Made by a program: the position numbers and the translations under genes
The notes under the pieces: generated by a model
Database searches by the model: none
What the model was told of the DNA's origin: nothing
Seen by the model: only the letters and a program-made list of their open reading frames with translations
Shown: one piece after another, positions 47,728-58,209 of the stretch
How the letters are laid out: every line of letters starts with the position of its first letter
Position numbering within the stretch: position 1 is the stretch's first letter
Assembly (NCBI GenBank): GCA_001630475.1
Contig: KV419399.1
Location: 332,552-396,551 of the forward strand
From: Sistotremastrum niveocremeum HHB9708
Taxonomy: Eukaryota; Basidiomycota; Agaricomycetes; Sistotremastrales; Sistotremastraceae
Direction: 5' to 3'
DNA: 64,000 nucleotides

Positions 47728-49320
47728 ATGCCGCCGACTCATGTTGCGGTTCTTGGAGGTGGCATCACAGGCCTCACCTCCGCCTTCCATCTTGCTCGTC
47801 GGTTCCCAAAGACTCAGATAACAGTTTTTGAATCCAACAATCGACTGGGAGGATGGGTGCGCAGTCAACGGAAGAAGATCGAACAGAACAAGGCCTCCGT
47901 ATTGCTTGAGTCTGGTCCTCGAACATTACGACCGAACAGCAAAGCGCTGTTGGAACTGGTACGCGCACCTTAACCTGCACATATCCGGAGGCCTTATATT
48001 TAAGTGACTAGATCAACCTACTGAACTTGAAGCCTCATGTTCTCAAGACGTCTACCTCAGCTCCGGCGGCCAAGAATCGCTTCCTACACATCCCAGGCTC
48101 CCAAGGACTCTCCATCCTACCCAGTTCTCTAAGCACGTTGTTCAAGTCACCCGTATCCTCGCTTCTGGTCGGCTCTGTACTCAAAGACCTGATACGTCCT
48201 CCAAACCGAGGACAATCTTCGAAAGAAGAAGAAGATGAATCCGTCGACTCGTTCCTATCTCGTCGGTTCGGCGATGACTTCGCCCGTGTAATGGGAAGTG
48301 CGCTGGTGCATGGTGTATATGCCGCCGATTCAAGAATCCTTAGCATTCGATCTGCATTCCCGAGTCTTTGGAAGGCGCATATACGAGGAACTGGGAGCGT
48401 CGCACGATCTATGGTCTTGCGGCCTTTCTTGCCGAAGGAGAAAGATGAAGGAACGCCGAAAGCTGAATATGAATTTGGAGATACAGAAGAGTTCATGAAG
48501 GGCGTCTCGGTCTTTTCATTCGTAAATGGAATACAGGACCTTACAACTGGCCTGGCCAAACGGTTAGATGAGATGCCGAATGTGGCTATCAAGAACGATG
48601 GAGTATCCTCTCTCGAACCAACCACTGGTGGATTCGCGGTATGTTCCGTTTAAACGTTCGTCAACCGTGTCTCACACGAGCTTTCAGATCACCTTAGACT
48701 CGTCCCAAGTGGCCGAAACCTCCCACGTCGTCTCCGCTCTCCCTCTTCCTATTCTATCCAAAGTCCTAACGAACGAGGGAGGAGCACCACCACTTCCCCA
48801 TCTAACATCTAACCCGTCCTCCTCGGTGACCGTCGTGAATTTCGTCTTCGACTCACCACCAGACGACATCCATCCTGCCGGTTTCGGTTATCTCATCCCC
48901 CGTCCCTCCGATTCGAATTCTTCACCGAGAGGCATCGAATCATGTATGCTAGGAACGGTCTTCGATTCTTCTTCTCTGGCTGCCCAAGACTCCTCGCCTA
49001 CATTGACCAAGTTGACCGTTATGCTCGGCGGACCACATCCTCTTCCAAAAGACGGAGTTTCCATCCCTGAACTCCTTTCGGTCCTCTCATCGCATCTTCA
49101 ACGAAAGTTGCCTGAACCTATACTTTCAAATGTCCGGGTTCAAAGGGATTGTATCCCAATACCGACCGTCGGTCATTGGAAGAGGATGAAGGAGTTGAAG
49201 GAAACTCTGAGTGCAGATCCTTGGAGGGGCAAGATGGAAGTCATCGGTGCTGGGGTTGGAGGCGTGAGCATAGGGGATTGTATTGAAGCAGGGAGGAACG
49301 CAGGACGGGCATGGCTCTAA
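47728..49320 (+). CDS. HEM14: Protoporphyrinogen oxidase
   Basis: Flavoenzyme of the mitochondrial inner membrane that oxidises protoporphyrinogen IX to protoporphyrin IX, the penultimate step of haem synthesis. ATG at 47728 leads straight into the FAD dinucleotide-binding motif HVAVLGGGITGLTSAFHLAR and FESNNRLGGWVRSQ. LLESGPRTLRPNSKALLEL matches the family's G-P-R-T/S-x-R block. Middle segments include SFLSRRFGDDFARVMGSALV, HGVYAADSRILSIRSAFPSL and FSFVNGIQDLTTGLAKRLDE. The C-terminal FAD-contact block is IGAGVGGVSIGDCIEAGRNA, ending GRAWL at 49320. Three exons, about 490 residues, full length, with no break seen. A second possible ATG at 47700 is in a different context and is not needed. 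Confidence 0.97.
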
Positions 49321-49617
49321 TGTCATCGCCTTTAGACTTGTTCATCTCAACTGGGTATCTCGGGCCATTTGCACGAGCATCTTACTTTCGAACAGTATTT
49401 ATTGTGGGTGCGCAATGTCATGGGTGATGTACGTAGGCAATGAATTCGCAGTCCGCGACAAAATAGAGGGTACAGGGGGGGATGAGGGTAGTTCTACAAA
49501 TGCTAAGGATGATAGAGTACATGTGCTAATAAAGAGGGCATATTGTAAAGTTGTACTCGTACAGGCTTAAGGACCGTGGAGTTTGAATGGTAATGATCGC
49601 TGCAATAAAAATATGTT

Positions 49618-51412
49618 CTAGGTTTGTAAGGATCGCCCCTGAAGTCTTCTCTTCGCCTTATTCAAGGTCTTTCTGATGGCCTTGAAGGGTCCGATTCTAG
49701 AAGATGGTCCTGCAACCGCCGTTTCATTCGACTCCTGTTCCTCCTCGAGGTTACGCATCTCGCGCTTTCTCTTGCCCTCACGACGCGGCAAGTCCCCAAT
49801 CACCCATGTTTCGTCGACTTCATTCGACGGACCAGCCCCAGGAGTATCAACCCCACCGTCAGTTTCTGAAGCCAGAAAATATGCATCAACGTCCCGACGG
49901 ACCCTCTTCGAAGGACGTGGGATCATTGATGAAGATGCTGAAGTTTGTCTCTTGGTTCCACGACATGGGCTAGGGCTGCTGCGGTTGGTATATCTGGTAT
50001 CGCCCATCTTGACTGGCGGAGAAGGGGGAGACAAACCCAATTCGACGTCGTATTCGGACTGTGCATCGAGTTCAGAGGTGGGGTCTTCGGCGTCTGGAAC
50101 GGGTGCAGCTGAATCGACCAATGATGGAGATGCAGGTACGGAATGAGTAGGTTGGGCGGTCGGGTCGACTGAGTTGGAAGCAGTGGGGTCTCGAAGGACG
50201 ACCGTCCTGTCACAATACTCGCAATGCTCGCGCAGCCTGAGGAAACCGATAACTTCCGTAATCGAGTCAAGGATTCGTTCGCGCAGGGCCAGATCTTTGA
50301 CGAGGTCGAAGAACTGAAGAAGCCGACCTCGCTGCCAGAGCCAGTCACTGAATGCTGCGAGTTGGTTTGGCTCAAAATTCTGGATCATTTCGAGCGTCAG
50401 AGATATACAATCGATAGATTATAGTGCTTACCCCTGAAACCTGTGCGCGATTGAGTATTGTCTCATTGCAGGTATTACGACCACACCCAAAATCACCACC
50501 AGTTTCGGCCTCTGCAAGCGCCATCCAATGATGTTCCAACTGAGACAAATCCAGTTCTGGAGCAAGGGTCTCGACGCCGTCCTTCCAGAAACCTCTAGAA
50601 GGTTCATCCGCGAAGCTCCAACCTCCCTCTATCATAATCATCGCCAACGGAATCATAATTCCGGAGAGATATTGAAAATTAATCACTCCGTGTACGTGCT
50701 GAGCCTCTCGAATGGTTGCCCTCGCAAGGGCCCTTCTATTATGCGAGACGGCAAACGACATGATGATGGTGGCGGCGGTACGAAAGAGAGCCAGAGAATG
50801 ACCCGCAGCGTGCGCGAGGAGTAGCATACACATCTCGGTGAGCGAGAAAATCTCATTCTGGGATGAGTGCTCTAGTTTTGAAAGCCATTGGGAGAGTAGT
50901 GCGGTTAGGACTGCCGGAATGACCGAGTCCCATGTATCGAAGGGGGAGGCGAGGATGTGAGGAATGAACCTGGATTTCTGGTTAGACCTTACAGGAGTCA
51001 GCTGAGAGTAATCCACACACCTTCTGTTGAGGATCTCAAAGACTTTGGGCCCACCGAGGCTGGAAGATAGTGCAATATGCTCGAAAAACGACGCAGGCTT
51101 CTCGTACATTCTCCTCGAAGCCTCCAAAAGAAGTATGTCGATTGATTGTTGAACCTTCTCTCGTAGAGGGCTCAAGTCCATCTCGGAGAAAGCGGAAGAT
51201 TCGACGATATGAATAACGAAAATCAAAACGAGTGCTGTGTCGCACGCTCTGACAGCGATCCCGGCTGCTTCAGCTAGGAGAGCGATGACGCCTGCGCGTA
51301 AAGATATCGAGCACGCGGCCAGGTATGCAAAGTTGATGGCGACAAGGCTATTGTAGAGCCTGGAGGTGATACGAGCTCGGGGAACTTGAAATGTGGAGGG
51401 TTCAGATTCCAT
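49618..51412 (-). CDS. Unrecognised basidiomycete protein
   Basis: I do not recognise a family. ATG at 51412 starts MESEPSTFQVPRARITSRLY. Three exons splice cleanly: RR|FIPHILASPFDTWDSVIP and AQVSG|NFEPNQLAAFSDWLWQ. The first 400 residues are helical and hydrophobic (AINFAYLAACSISLRAGVIA, ALVLIFVIHIVESSAFSEMD, IMIPLAMIMIEGGWSFADEP) but do not form clear transmembrane segments. They look like alpha-solenoid-type packing. The last 180 residues are Pro/Ser/Asp/Glu-rich with basic clusters (RPSKRVRRDVDAYF, RREGKRKREMRNLEEEQ) that could be nuclear localisation signals. It ends RRLQGRSLQT at 49618, about 560 residues. It is convergent to HEM14. A nuclear role is only a guess from the basic tail. 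Confidence 0.75.
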
Positions 51413-52728
51413 TGGGAGAAAAACCTGAGACTGCTAGCAGGCACTAGCATATATGGATCACAATAAGGCCTGGAAATCTGAAAGGGAACGCTCTTACAAG
51501 CGTAGCGGCAGCAGAACAGGGGTGTTTGGAGAGTTGATGAGTTCAAGATGTCGATGGTCGCGGAGCCGTACAGTATAGCGAATGAAAATGACAACTGAAG
51601 CTCAACGAAGAGCTACAGAAAAAACGAACGTGGATGCTACGTAGGCTGTAGTGGCGGTTGAAGATGAGGGGAGAAAGGAAGGGGCAGCGAAATGTTCAGT
51701 CCATATATACTGTCATTTCCATGTCAAACGTCCGGATGATAATTTACGAAAAATCTCGGGACATGCCGGAGAACCTCAGCGCAACTTCGAAACTCACTCT
51801 GCTCCCGCTTTGAGATAAATGAAAAAATCCATCCCCGCTGAGCTCTTATTCCCACCTGCATTTCGATGCACATCATTTACAGGGGTTTGCGTCAAGGTCC
51901 ACTACATTCTGATAGACAGCGACGCACTTCAGACAGGCATTGAAGTCGACGAGAAACTTTACTCAGTTCGCGCGTGGTTCAGTGCGTCCCGACGGATGAT
52001 CGGTCCCGAGGGTGTCATGCTTGTGAACTGAATAATAAGCACATAATGCATGGACGACCATCTGACTTAGATGCTCCAACTTGAAATTTTTGGTCAGGAT
52101 AATGTGCAGACTATGAACAACTGAAACGATTTATCAGAGAAATACTGCTAGAGGGTTCACCTTCTCTTTCCAGAACAGACTTAGTAACGATTGAGCCAAG
52201 CAGCCCTCACGAAGAGATCTGAAACATGGTCTAAAATCATTTCGACCAAGCGGATATATTTTCTGTGGCGCTCGAATTGGATGACATGGAAAGGATCTGT
52301 ATCAGGTGAATGGCATTTTGTTTTGCACCGACGAGATGTTAACATTGAGAGCTCTCGATACTTTGCTTACTCTTGATATCTCACATTACACGCATTGCGT
52401 AACAATAGTATGCCAGCCGAGCACTATCTACACAATATCTACAATATTCTAGAGCGATCGGCCTTTGAAATGATAGATCCAATACTATGCATTGGTAGAA
52501 GAGCGCGGAAGATATCCTACAGTGAGACGAGTGCCTTCGTCAAGTACGGAGCCTCGGCCCTCAGGTCGCTCGAAGCCATCCAAGGAGCTGCTCGTGACGT
52601 TTGTTTCTCTTATTGATCTACAATTTCTAGGATAGATGATAGTCTAAGTACACGGTTGATCAAAGTCTGCAGCAAACATTGACAACTCCCTTTGCTGGGA
52701 TCTCATCAGTGTCTAATTGGCGCGAGCA
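51413..52728. other. Intergenic, nothing recognised
   Basis: About 1.3 kb up to the palindrome. Short frames (51819-52031, 52191-52376, 52395-52616) show no domain or splice partner. A 13-base motif AACATTGACAACT at 52675-52687 recurs beyond the palindrome's right side. Confidence 0.45.
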
Positions 52729-54091
52729 TGACTAATCAACTGACCTGTGCTATAACTGCGGCGTGCAGGGACCAGGAAGGATACGGAATGTACTAGTGAA
52801 TAGACTGGACTTCCTTCACGCAATCAGGCAGTGAAATAGTCAAAATAATAATAATGGCGAGTGTCTCGCCGCTCCCAAGATCAGATCAGGGAGTGGCGGA
52901 TGGGAACAAAAACAGAAACGCTGGGAGGCCCCCGCCCACACCTTATGCCTCGCTACGCCATCGCCTGCTTCTAATCACAGACGGGTACCCATGGGGAACA
53001 TGCCCCACGAGGCCAGGCAGTTTGTGTGGTTACCTTGATATCGGGAGGGTCCCAACGCTCCTTGAAGAGTACTGGTAGGCTCCGAGCAGTCCTGAACCAA
53101 AAAATTGATTGTGAAAGGACTCGGGTGTCGATTCGTTCAGTGGAAAGAGTTGTGTAGCTGTTTGAGAGAGCCTGAGGAAATGCGACCAAATTTGTGATCA
53201 AATTACGAAGGGGAATATGCAGTGAAGGTTGTGACTTGTGAGGACGACCAATGCAGATCTTTTAGGTATGATTCATCAGCTAAATTTTTGATGCTGTATT
53301 TTTTAAAGAATATCTAGAAAGAAAAGGCATAAGAGGAGAGCAAGAAGCCAGTCGAGGACAAGTAGAGCATCGGAAGCAACATCGGAGTTCGGAGTAGTAT
53401 TCTTTCCATGGAAGTCGGGACGGAAGCAGAGGGAGGGCAGAAGCAAACCTTGCCGAACTGCGATGCTGCTTCCGATGCTTTATTCATCCTCTTTGAGTGG
53501 GTTCGCGCTATCCTTTTGTTTCTTTTCGTTCTAGATATTCTTAGGATAACACTGCCTCAAACCTAATCACGCCACTCGATAAAACCTTAGCTTTCCATTG
53601 AGCATTCTCTCGACCGCCCCTTCGTATTTCCTTCACGATCTGTTTAAGTCTCTCTCATTCAGCTACACCACCTTTCTCTCTGAACGAATGGATACCCGAG
53701 TCCTTTCACAATCAATTTTTTGGTTCAGGACTGCTCGGAGCCTACCAGTACTCTTCAAGGAGCGTTGGGACCCTCCCGATATCAAGGTAACCACACAAAC
53801 TGCCTGGCCTCGTGGGGCATGTTCCCCATGGGTACCCGTCTGTGATTAGAAGCAGGCGATGGCGTAGCGAGGCATAAGGTGTGGGCTGGGGCCTCCCAGC
53901 GTTTCTGTTTTTGTTCCCATCCGCCACTCCCTGATCTGATCTTGGGAGCGGCGAGACACTCGCCATTATTATTATTTTGACTATTTCACTGCCTGATTGC
54001 GTGAAGGAAGTCCAGTCTATTCACTAGTACATTCCGTATCCTTCCTGGTCCCTGCACGCCGCAGTTATAGCACAGGTCAGTTGATTAGTCA
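52729..54091. repeat. 1.36-kb imperfect palindrome (foldback-like element)
   Basis: The first ~440 bases (52729-53170) reappear reverse-complemented at 53650-54091 with only a few mismatches, from TGACTAATCAACTGACCTGT at the outside to GTAGCTG...GAGAGAG inside. Further in, two diverged inverted blocks pair: about 53307-53327 with 53522-53541 (AGAATATCTAGAAAGAAAAG type) and 53364-53392 with 53452-53480 (GCATCGGAAGCAACATCG type). The innermost ~60 bases (53393-53451) form the loop. So the whole segment is one nested palindrome, with the outer arms far better conserved than the inner ones. Each arm carries the same reading frame, described in the findings. It encodes no transposase and could be a foldback or MITE-like element or an inverted gene-fragment duplication. 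Confidence 0.9.
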
Positions 54092-54113
54092 ATCTATAGC
54101 ATGGAGTAACAAC

Positions 54114-54162
54114 ATTGACAACTACGCAGGCTTTCCGTCAACGTCGAGAGACGGAGTTGTCA
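54114..54162. repeat. Short stem-loop right of the palindrome
   Basis: ATTGACAACT at 54114-54123 pairs perfectly with AGTTGTCAAT at 54153-54162, with an additional CCGTC/GACGG pairing inside. The same motif, ATTGACAACTCC, occurs at 52678-52689 left of the large palindrome. Confidence 0.8.
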
Positions 54163-55138
54163 ATAATCCCACGAGCAGACTTCGTTCTGTCGTCTCACAT
54201 TTATTGTCGGCGTTGTCGTGCCTCAAGTTCGGGAATATCTCTATGAGATGGTCGTCAATAAATCCTGCAGAGGGCATGGTATGAGGGACTTATCAATGGC
54301 ACGACGCTATTTATTTGTAGGAGCACAGTCATTGTCTTGACTCACAATATCTGTACCTGGATGGAAAAACTCTACAACTGGTGAGCATTGAAACGTCAGG
54401 GATGCAGACAAAGGTTCACTGACAACCGCGTGCGCAATACATAATAACCTGCTCCAAGATGTAGGTTCAAGTTAGAAATTCGGGACTTCGGGCTGCAAAT
54501 GAATCCTGAGACTCAGATGAATGCGTGGCGAATATTCACAAATCACAGCTTACTTGGAAGGTGCGAATCTCGCAGAACGTTCCTCGAAAATAATATGTAC
54601 ACACCATAAACTGGAGGTATTGTGAACACGTCAACGCCATATTATATAGTGGGCCAGCCGTGGGCTTTTTTTATGAGAGCAGTATCTCTGAGACCAATAG
54701 TTCAAGAGCGCTGTCAACATCCCTCCAATACGGTTGCCCTGAAGTTATCAGCGCAGGCTTTTCAGGTGTGAAGACCGGAACTCGAGACCAGTACGCAACT
54801 ACATCGAGTCATCGAAGTCGACTCGGAGAGCAACGCACGGCGTGGTGGCCGCAGTGTATGGCTCTACCACAACAACCTTTAGACCATCTTCTTCATATCT
54901 AGGACTCATCCACTTACTCGCGTTGCATATCGCACTTGAGTATCACAAGACTAACCCACTTTAGTTCCGATTGGCCACCTCGACATTATCATGAGGTGCC
55001 GGCCGGCGCCTTTCTCAAAGAGGCATCCGCCAAGTCACGGCCGGCCGATCGCCGAGCCATATCAAGCCAGAACCCAAATGCCAGCAATCGTTCGCAGTCC
55101 AGCCCACTTTCTCCTCTATCCAATCTACTCAGAGCACT
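54163..55138. other. Intergenic, promoter side of the glycoprotein gene
   Basis: About 1 kb with no supportable gene. GC-rich patches with GGCCGG occur at 55000-55050. It should contain the promoter of the gene starting at 55139. Confidence 0.45.
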
Positions 55139-57009
55139 ATGCTCAGTACTGCCGGAAACGCTTTATTAATCGCTGCGCTAACATTTGGACGAATCGTTGA
55201 GGCCCAATCGTATAGTGCTACTTATCTTCCTTCGGATACACCGAAACAGAGGTGAGTTTTGACCCCTTAATGGATATCTGGTGATGAAATTGATTTGGTG
55301 GATATTATAGTGAGCAGGGACAGACGGGTACGAATCAGTGTGGAGGTGGTTCGAGTCAGACGTCGAATTGTCAGAATGTGTTCAGTGCGTTGGACTTGCT
55401 TTGGGAGCTCAGATATCCCCTGACCGTATCTTCAGTTAATTCTGTTGAGGACTTCTGCCTCTATGCTCCTCCCGTCAGTCACTTTCAAAGTCATGCTCTC
55501 CTTGATGTCACTGATTCTGTATGTAGGACCCGGATGGGACTATTGGTGACACCGAAGTGAGCGAACTACCAATAACATCTAACCTCTGATTGACAAAACG
55601 TTTATCGCAGCGTATCGAAGTATCGTGGTGTATGAAGGTAACCGTCCACGGCTCACCAATTTTCGACGAATCAATCTAACCCATTCGATCGTCAGTCCGG
55701 ATATGGCACCCGACTCATCCCAGACGGCACAATCCATGGCGCACATTTCGTGCAAACGCCAGACTTCGTTCAAGTGACAGGTACGCACTTCATCACATTC
55801 ATGTATCATGGTAAATAACCGCTAGGTACATAGGGGTCGGTGATTTGACCAAGCTCAATATTGCAGCCGGCGATGAAGGTGGTGAACTTGATCCACACGG
55901 TGCAGATGGGAATGGAAACGTACGTGGATCCGTCATTCCTTTGCGCGTTTGCTGAGGCACTCTTTATCCACAGCCTATCGGTGGTCTCGTTTTCGGCAGT
56001 TCGTTCGGGAAGCTTCAACAGTACCATGAATGGACGGTATGAGTTCTTCATATTCATTGGTGTGTTGATCTGACCAATGTATGTCCGGACTTATAGAATT
56101 TTATGAGCGACACTGAATTCTGCTTCCGAGCTTGCAAGGATGCCCCCAAAGCCCCTACGTTCTGCCAGCACATTTACGATGTGTTGGGCTGTCAATGGAA
56201 TATGCCGGCTAACGTGAGCTTCACTCCTACATTTTCGTTGAATAAAAGAATCTAATGAATGCGTAGTATAACGCTGGCTCTTTCGAGGACTGTATAGGGA
56301 ATAGCGGAGAGGTATACATTGATCATGATCTGATTCGTCGAGAATGCTTAAAATGTCACAGCCAATGGGTGTCTACGGTGCTTCTACTTTCCATCAAGGA
56401 GATCCCGTAACTCCCTCTGCACATCCTCAACCTGGATCCTCCCAATGCACACCCTTCGCAACCATCTCTAACGGAATCGTGCAAGCGAGTACTACCGCAC
56501 CTTCAACTAGCACTACTAGCACCACCAGCACTAGCACGAGTACGTCGACTTCCTCCAGCTCACCAATAACCTCCTCATCCCCATCCTCCTCTCCCACCAC
56601 CACTCTCCCCTCTCCCACTTCCACTTCCTCCACCTCAGCTACGGGAACAGAAAGCCACATAAGCGCACCAGCCCGATCATCCGCAATAGCAGGTCCGACT
56701 TCTTCCTCTACACTTTCCTCGTCTTCCCTTTCTATGACGATCATTCAGTCACTAACCTCTTCCAATCCAGGTTCATCGACTGAATCGTCATCGTCACCGG
56801 GATCCGCCTCGGGTTCAGAGACAAGTACGATCCCACCCGGAACGACATCTGGAGGTCGAAGTGTCGCTCCTCCTTCTAGTACGAGCTCGAGTTCTAGTGC
56901 CGGTGCTACAACTTCTACGAGTGGAGCTTCGAGCTCTATTGCGACGCTGGATCTATTCAATTTGTGGGCGCTTGGTGGAGTGATGCTTGGTGCTTTTGTG
57001 GCTTTGTGA
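55139..57009 (+). CDS. GPI-anchored Ser/Thr-rich glycoprotein, MAGlyp-like
   Basis: A secreted surface glycoprotein of the type annotated in mushrooms as 'macrophage activating glycoprotein'. ATG at 55139 opens a signal peptide (MLSTAGNALLIAALTFGRIV, then EAQSYSATYLP). Short exons give QGQTGTNQCGGGSSQTSNCQ, NVFINSVEDFCLYAPP, SGYGTRLIPDGTIHGAHFVQ, TPDFVQVTGVGDLTKLNIAA, DEGGELDPHGADGNGNPIGG, LVFGSSFGKLQQYHEWT|NFM, SDTEFCFRACKDAPKAPTFC and QHIYDVLGCQWNMPANYNAG. Cysteines are regularly spaced. The final exon is a Ser/Thr-rich stalk (56420-56940) that is likely heavily O-glycosylated. It ends with ATLDLFNLWALGGVMLGAFV and AL, a GPI-attachment tail, at 57009. About 430 residues in eight or nine exons. 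Its own function is not established, and cell-wall anchoring is inferred. Confidence 0.93.
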
Positions 57010-57410
57010 GAATCTTGGACTTTACGTTTTGACTTGTAGTTTCATGGACCTTTGTTTGGATTTTTCTTCGGATCTTGTCTGTTGGACTTTATTTCATTTT
57101 GGATACTTTGGGACGACACTTCTTCTTCAATGGACTCCTTTCGACACATTCGATTTTCTGAATTTATCACCACTTGTTGTAATGGCTACTTCTTTACGGG
57201 GCTTACATTGCTAATGTAGATCTCCAATGCGTACCTACTCTACTTGTTCCCAACGTGTGTCCGCCTCGAAATCCACCCGCAAGCTGCAACGAAAAAGCAG
57301 ATCCGGCTGTCTCGGATATGTGAACAGCCGAACACCCGTCGGCCGAGGCTGAGTTTGTAAAAGCCGAAAATTCCATCACGTGTCGAGCATGGCCCGTGCA
57401 CGACCCGAGG

Positions 57411-57420
57411 GGTATATAAC
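57411..57420 (+). promoter_or_regulatory. TATA box of the U2 snRNA gene
   Basis: GGTATATAAC lies about 34 bases upstream of the inferred U2 5' end and is flanked by GC-rich sequence. Spacing fits a Pol II start at about 57447. Confidence 0.75.
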
Positions 57421-57446
57421 CCCTGCCCCGACATCACTTTTTCCTT

Positions 57447-57640
57447 ACCACTCTGGCCTTTTGGCTTAGATCAAGTGTAGTATCTGTTCTTAAAAGCATA
57501 ATAGCTTTTATCTGGGCACCGCCCAGTTATGTCTATTATCTAATTTTTGTCGCCCCGTCTTTCGAGCTCTGCTTGCAACTCGGAGGACAAGATGACCTTG
57601 CTACTGCACTATCGGCTTGTGTCGTCAGGGGAACCCCTCG
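57447..57640 (+). ncRNA. U2: U2 spliceosomal snRNA
   Basis: U2 snRNA pairs with the intron branch site. The 5' domain is nearly invariant: GGCCTTTTGGCTTAGATCAA then GTGTAGTATCTGTTCT, with the branch-pairing GTAGTA at 57477-57482. Downstream, stem IIa is AAAAGC (57492-57497) with GCTTTT (57504-57509). Stem IIb is CTGGGC (57512-57517) with GCCCAG (57521-57526). The Sm site AATTTTTG lies at 57542-57549, and 3' stem-loops follow. The 5' end is placed near 57447 from the conserved CTCTGGCC start and the TATA spacing. The 3' end is estimated from the usual 185-200 nt length. No protein frame fits here. Confidence 0.93.
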
Positions 57641-57831
57641 CTTTTCTCTTTGGGTTTCGGGTTGCATTGTCATTAGACTTTGTAACCCTTTTCATCAAAC
57701 TGAATTGTGTTTGGCAGTTACTTTTTGTATACCTTTACTGTAATCGCTTTTGTAGTCGCTTGAAATGTATATGTTTACGGCTTCAAACAATTTTTACACT
57801 TTTGAACATGTCTTAATCGCTTGAAATGAAT

Positions 57832-57863
57832 GCCTGTATTGCTGTAATCCGTACAATACAGGC
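57832..57863. other. Perfect 10-bp hairpin
   Basis: GCCTGTATTG (57832-57841) and CAATACAGGC (57854-57863) form a perfect stem around a 12-base loop. It lies about 200 bases past the U2 gene. The role is unknown. Confidence 0.7.
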
Positions 57864-57974
57864 CTGAGTCTAGTGGCCTGGGGAAATGTAATGAACTTCC
57901 TGGAATTTTGTATTGGATGGGTCCCCGTTCAAGTTCTTCGCTACGTGATGTTGCTCAACATATGACCCTGCTTC

Positions 57975-58209
57975 TACAGCGGCCCGAAAAAGTACGTGAA
58001 AATTTAAACTCCGACAATGACATATTCTGCACACTTGCATCGGATTGAGCTAATGGAACGACTTCAAAATTTTACACAAATATCCGTTTGGTAGTTTTAA
58101 AAACACTGTGATCATTTCGTGAACCCTGTCCCACTGAGTCGGTACATGACCTTGAAATACAGAAAAATGTCGGAGTTTGAATTTTCACAAACTTTTTCAG
58201 GCCGCTGTA
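57975..58209. mobile_element. Tc1/mariner-type MITE with TA target duplication
   Basis: Terminal inverted repeats of about 39 bases run from CAGCGGCCCGAAAAAGTACG at 57977 and, inverted, to AAACTTTTTCAGGCCGCTG ending at 58207, with only a few mismatches (C/T at the ninth base and scattered others). The element is 231 bp and is flanked on both sides by TA (57975-57976 and 58208-58209), the target duplication of Tc1/mariner elements. It has no coding capacity, so it is non-autonomous. The arm similarity suggests a fairly young insertion. Confidence 0.88.

Noticed and set aside
56427-56960. Minus-strand Glu/Val-rich frames opposite the glycoprotein stalk
   Set aside because: Antisense of the Ser/Thr repeat region. 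The plus strand has the signal peptide, conserved cysteines and GPI tail.
57231-57446. GC-rich TATA-containing stretch considered as a solo LTR
   Set aside because: No paired terminal motifs or target duplication were found, and the sequence directly downstream is U2 snRNA, so it is the U2 promoter region.
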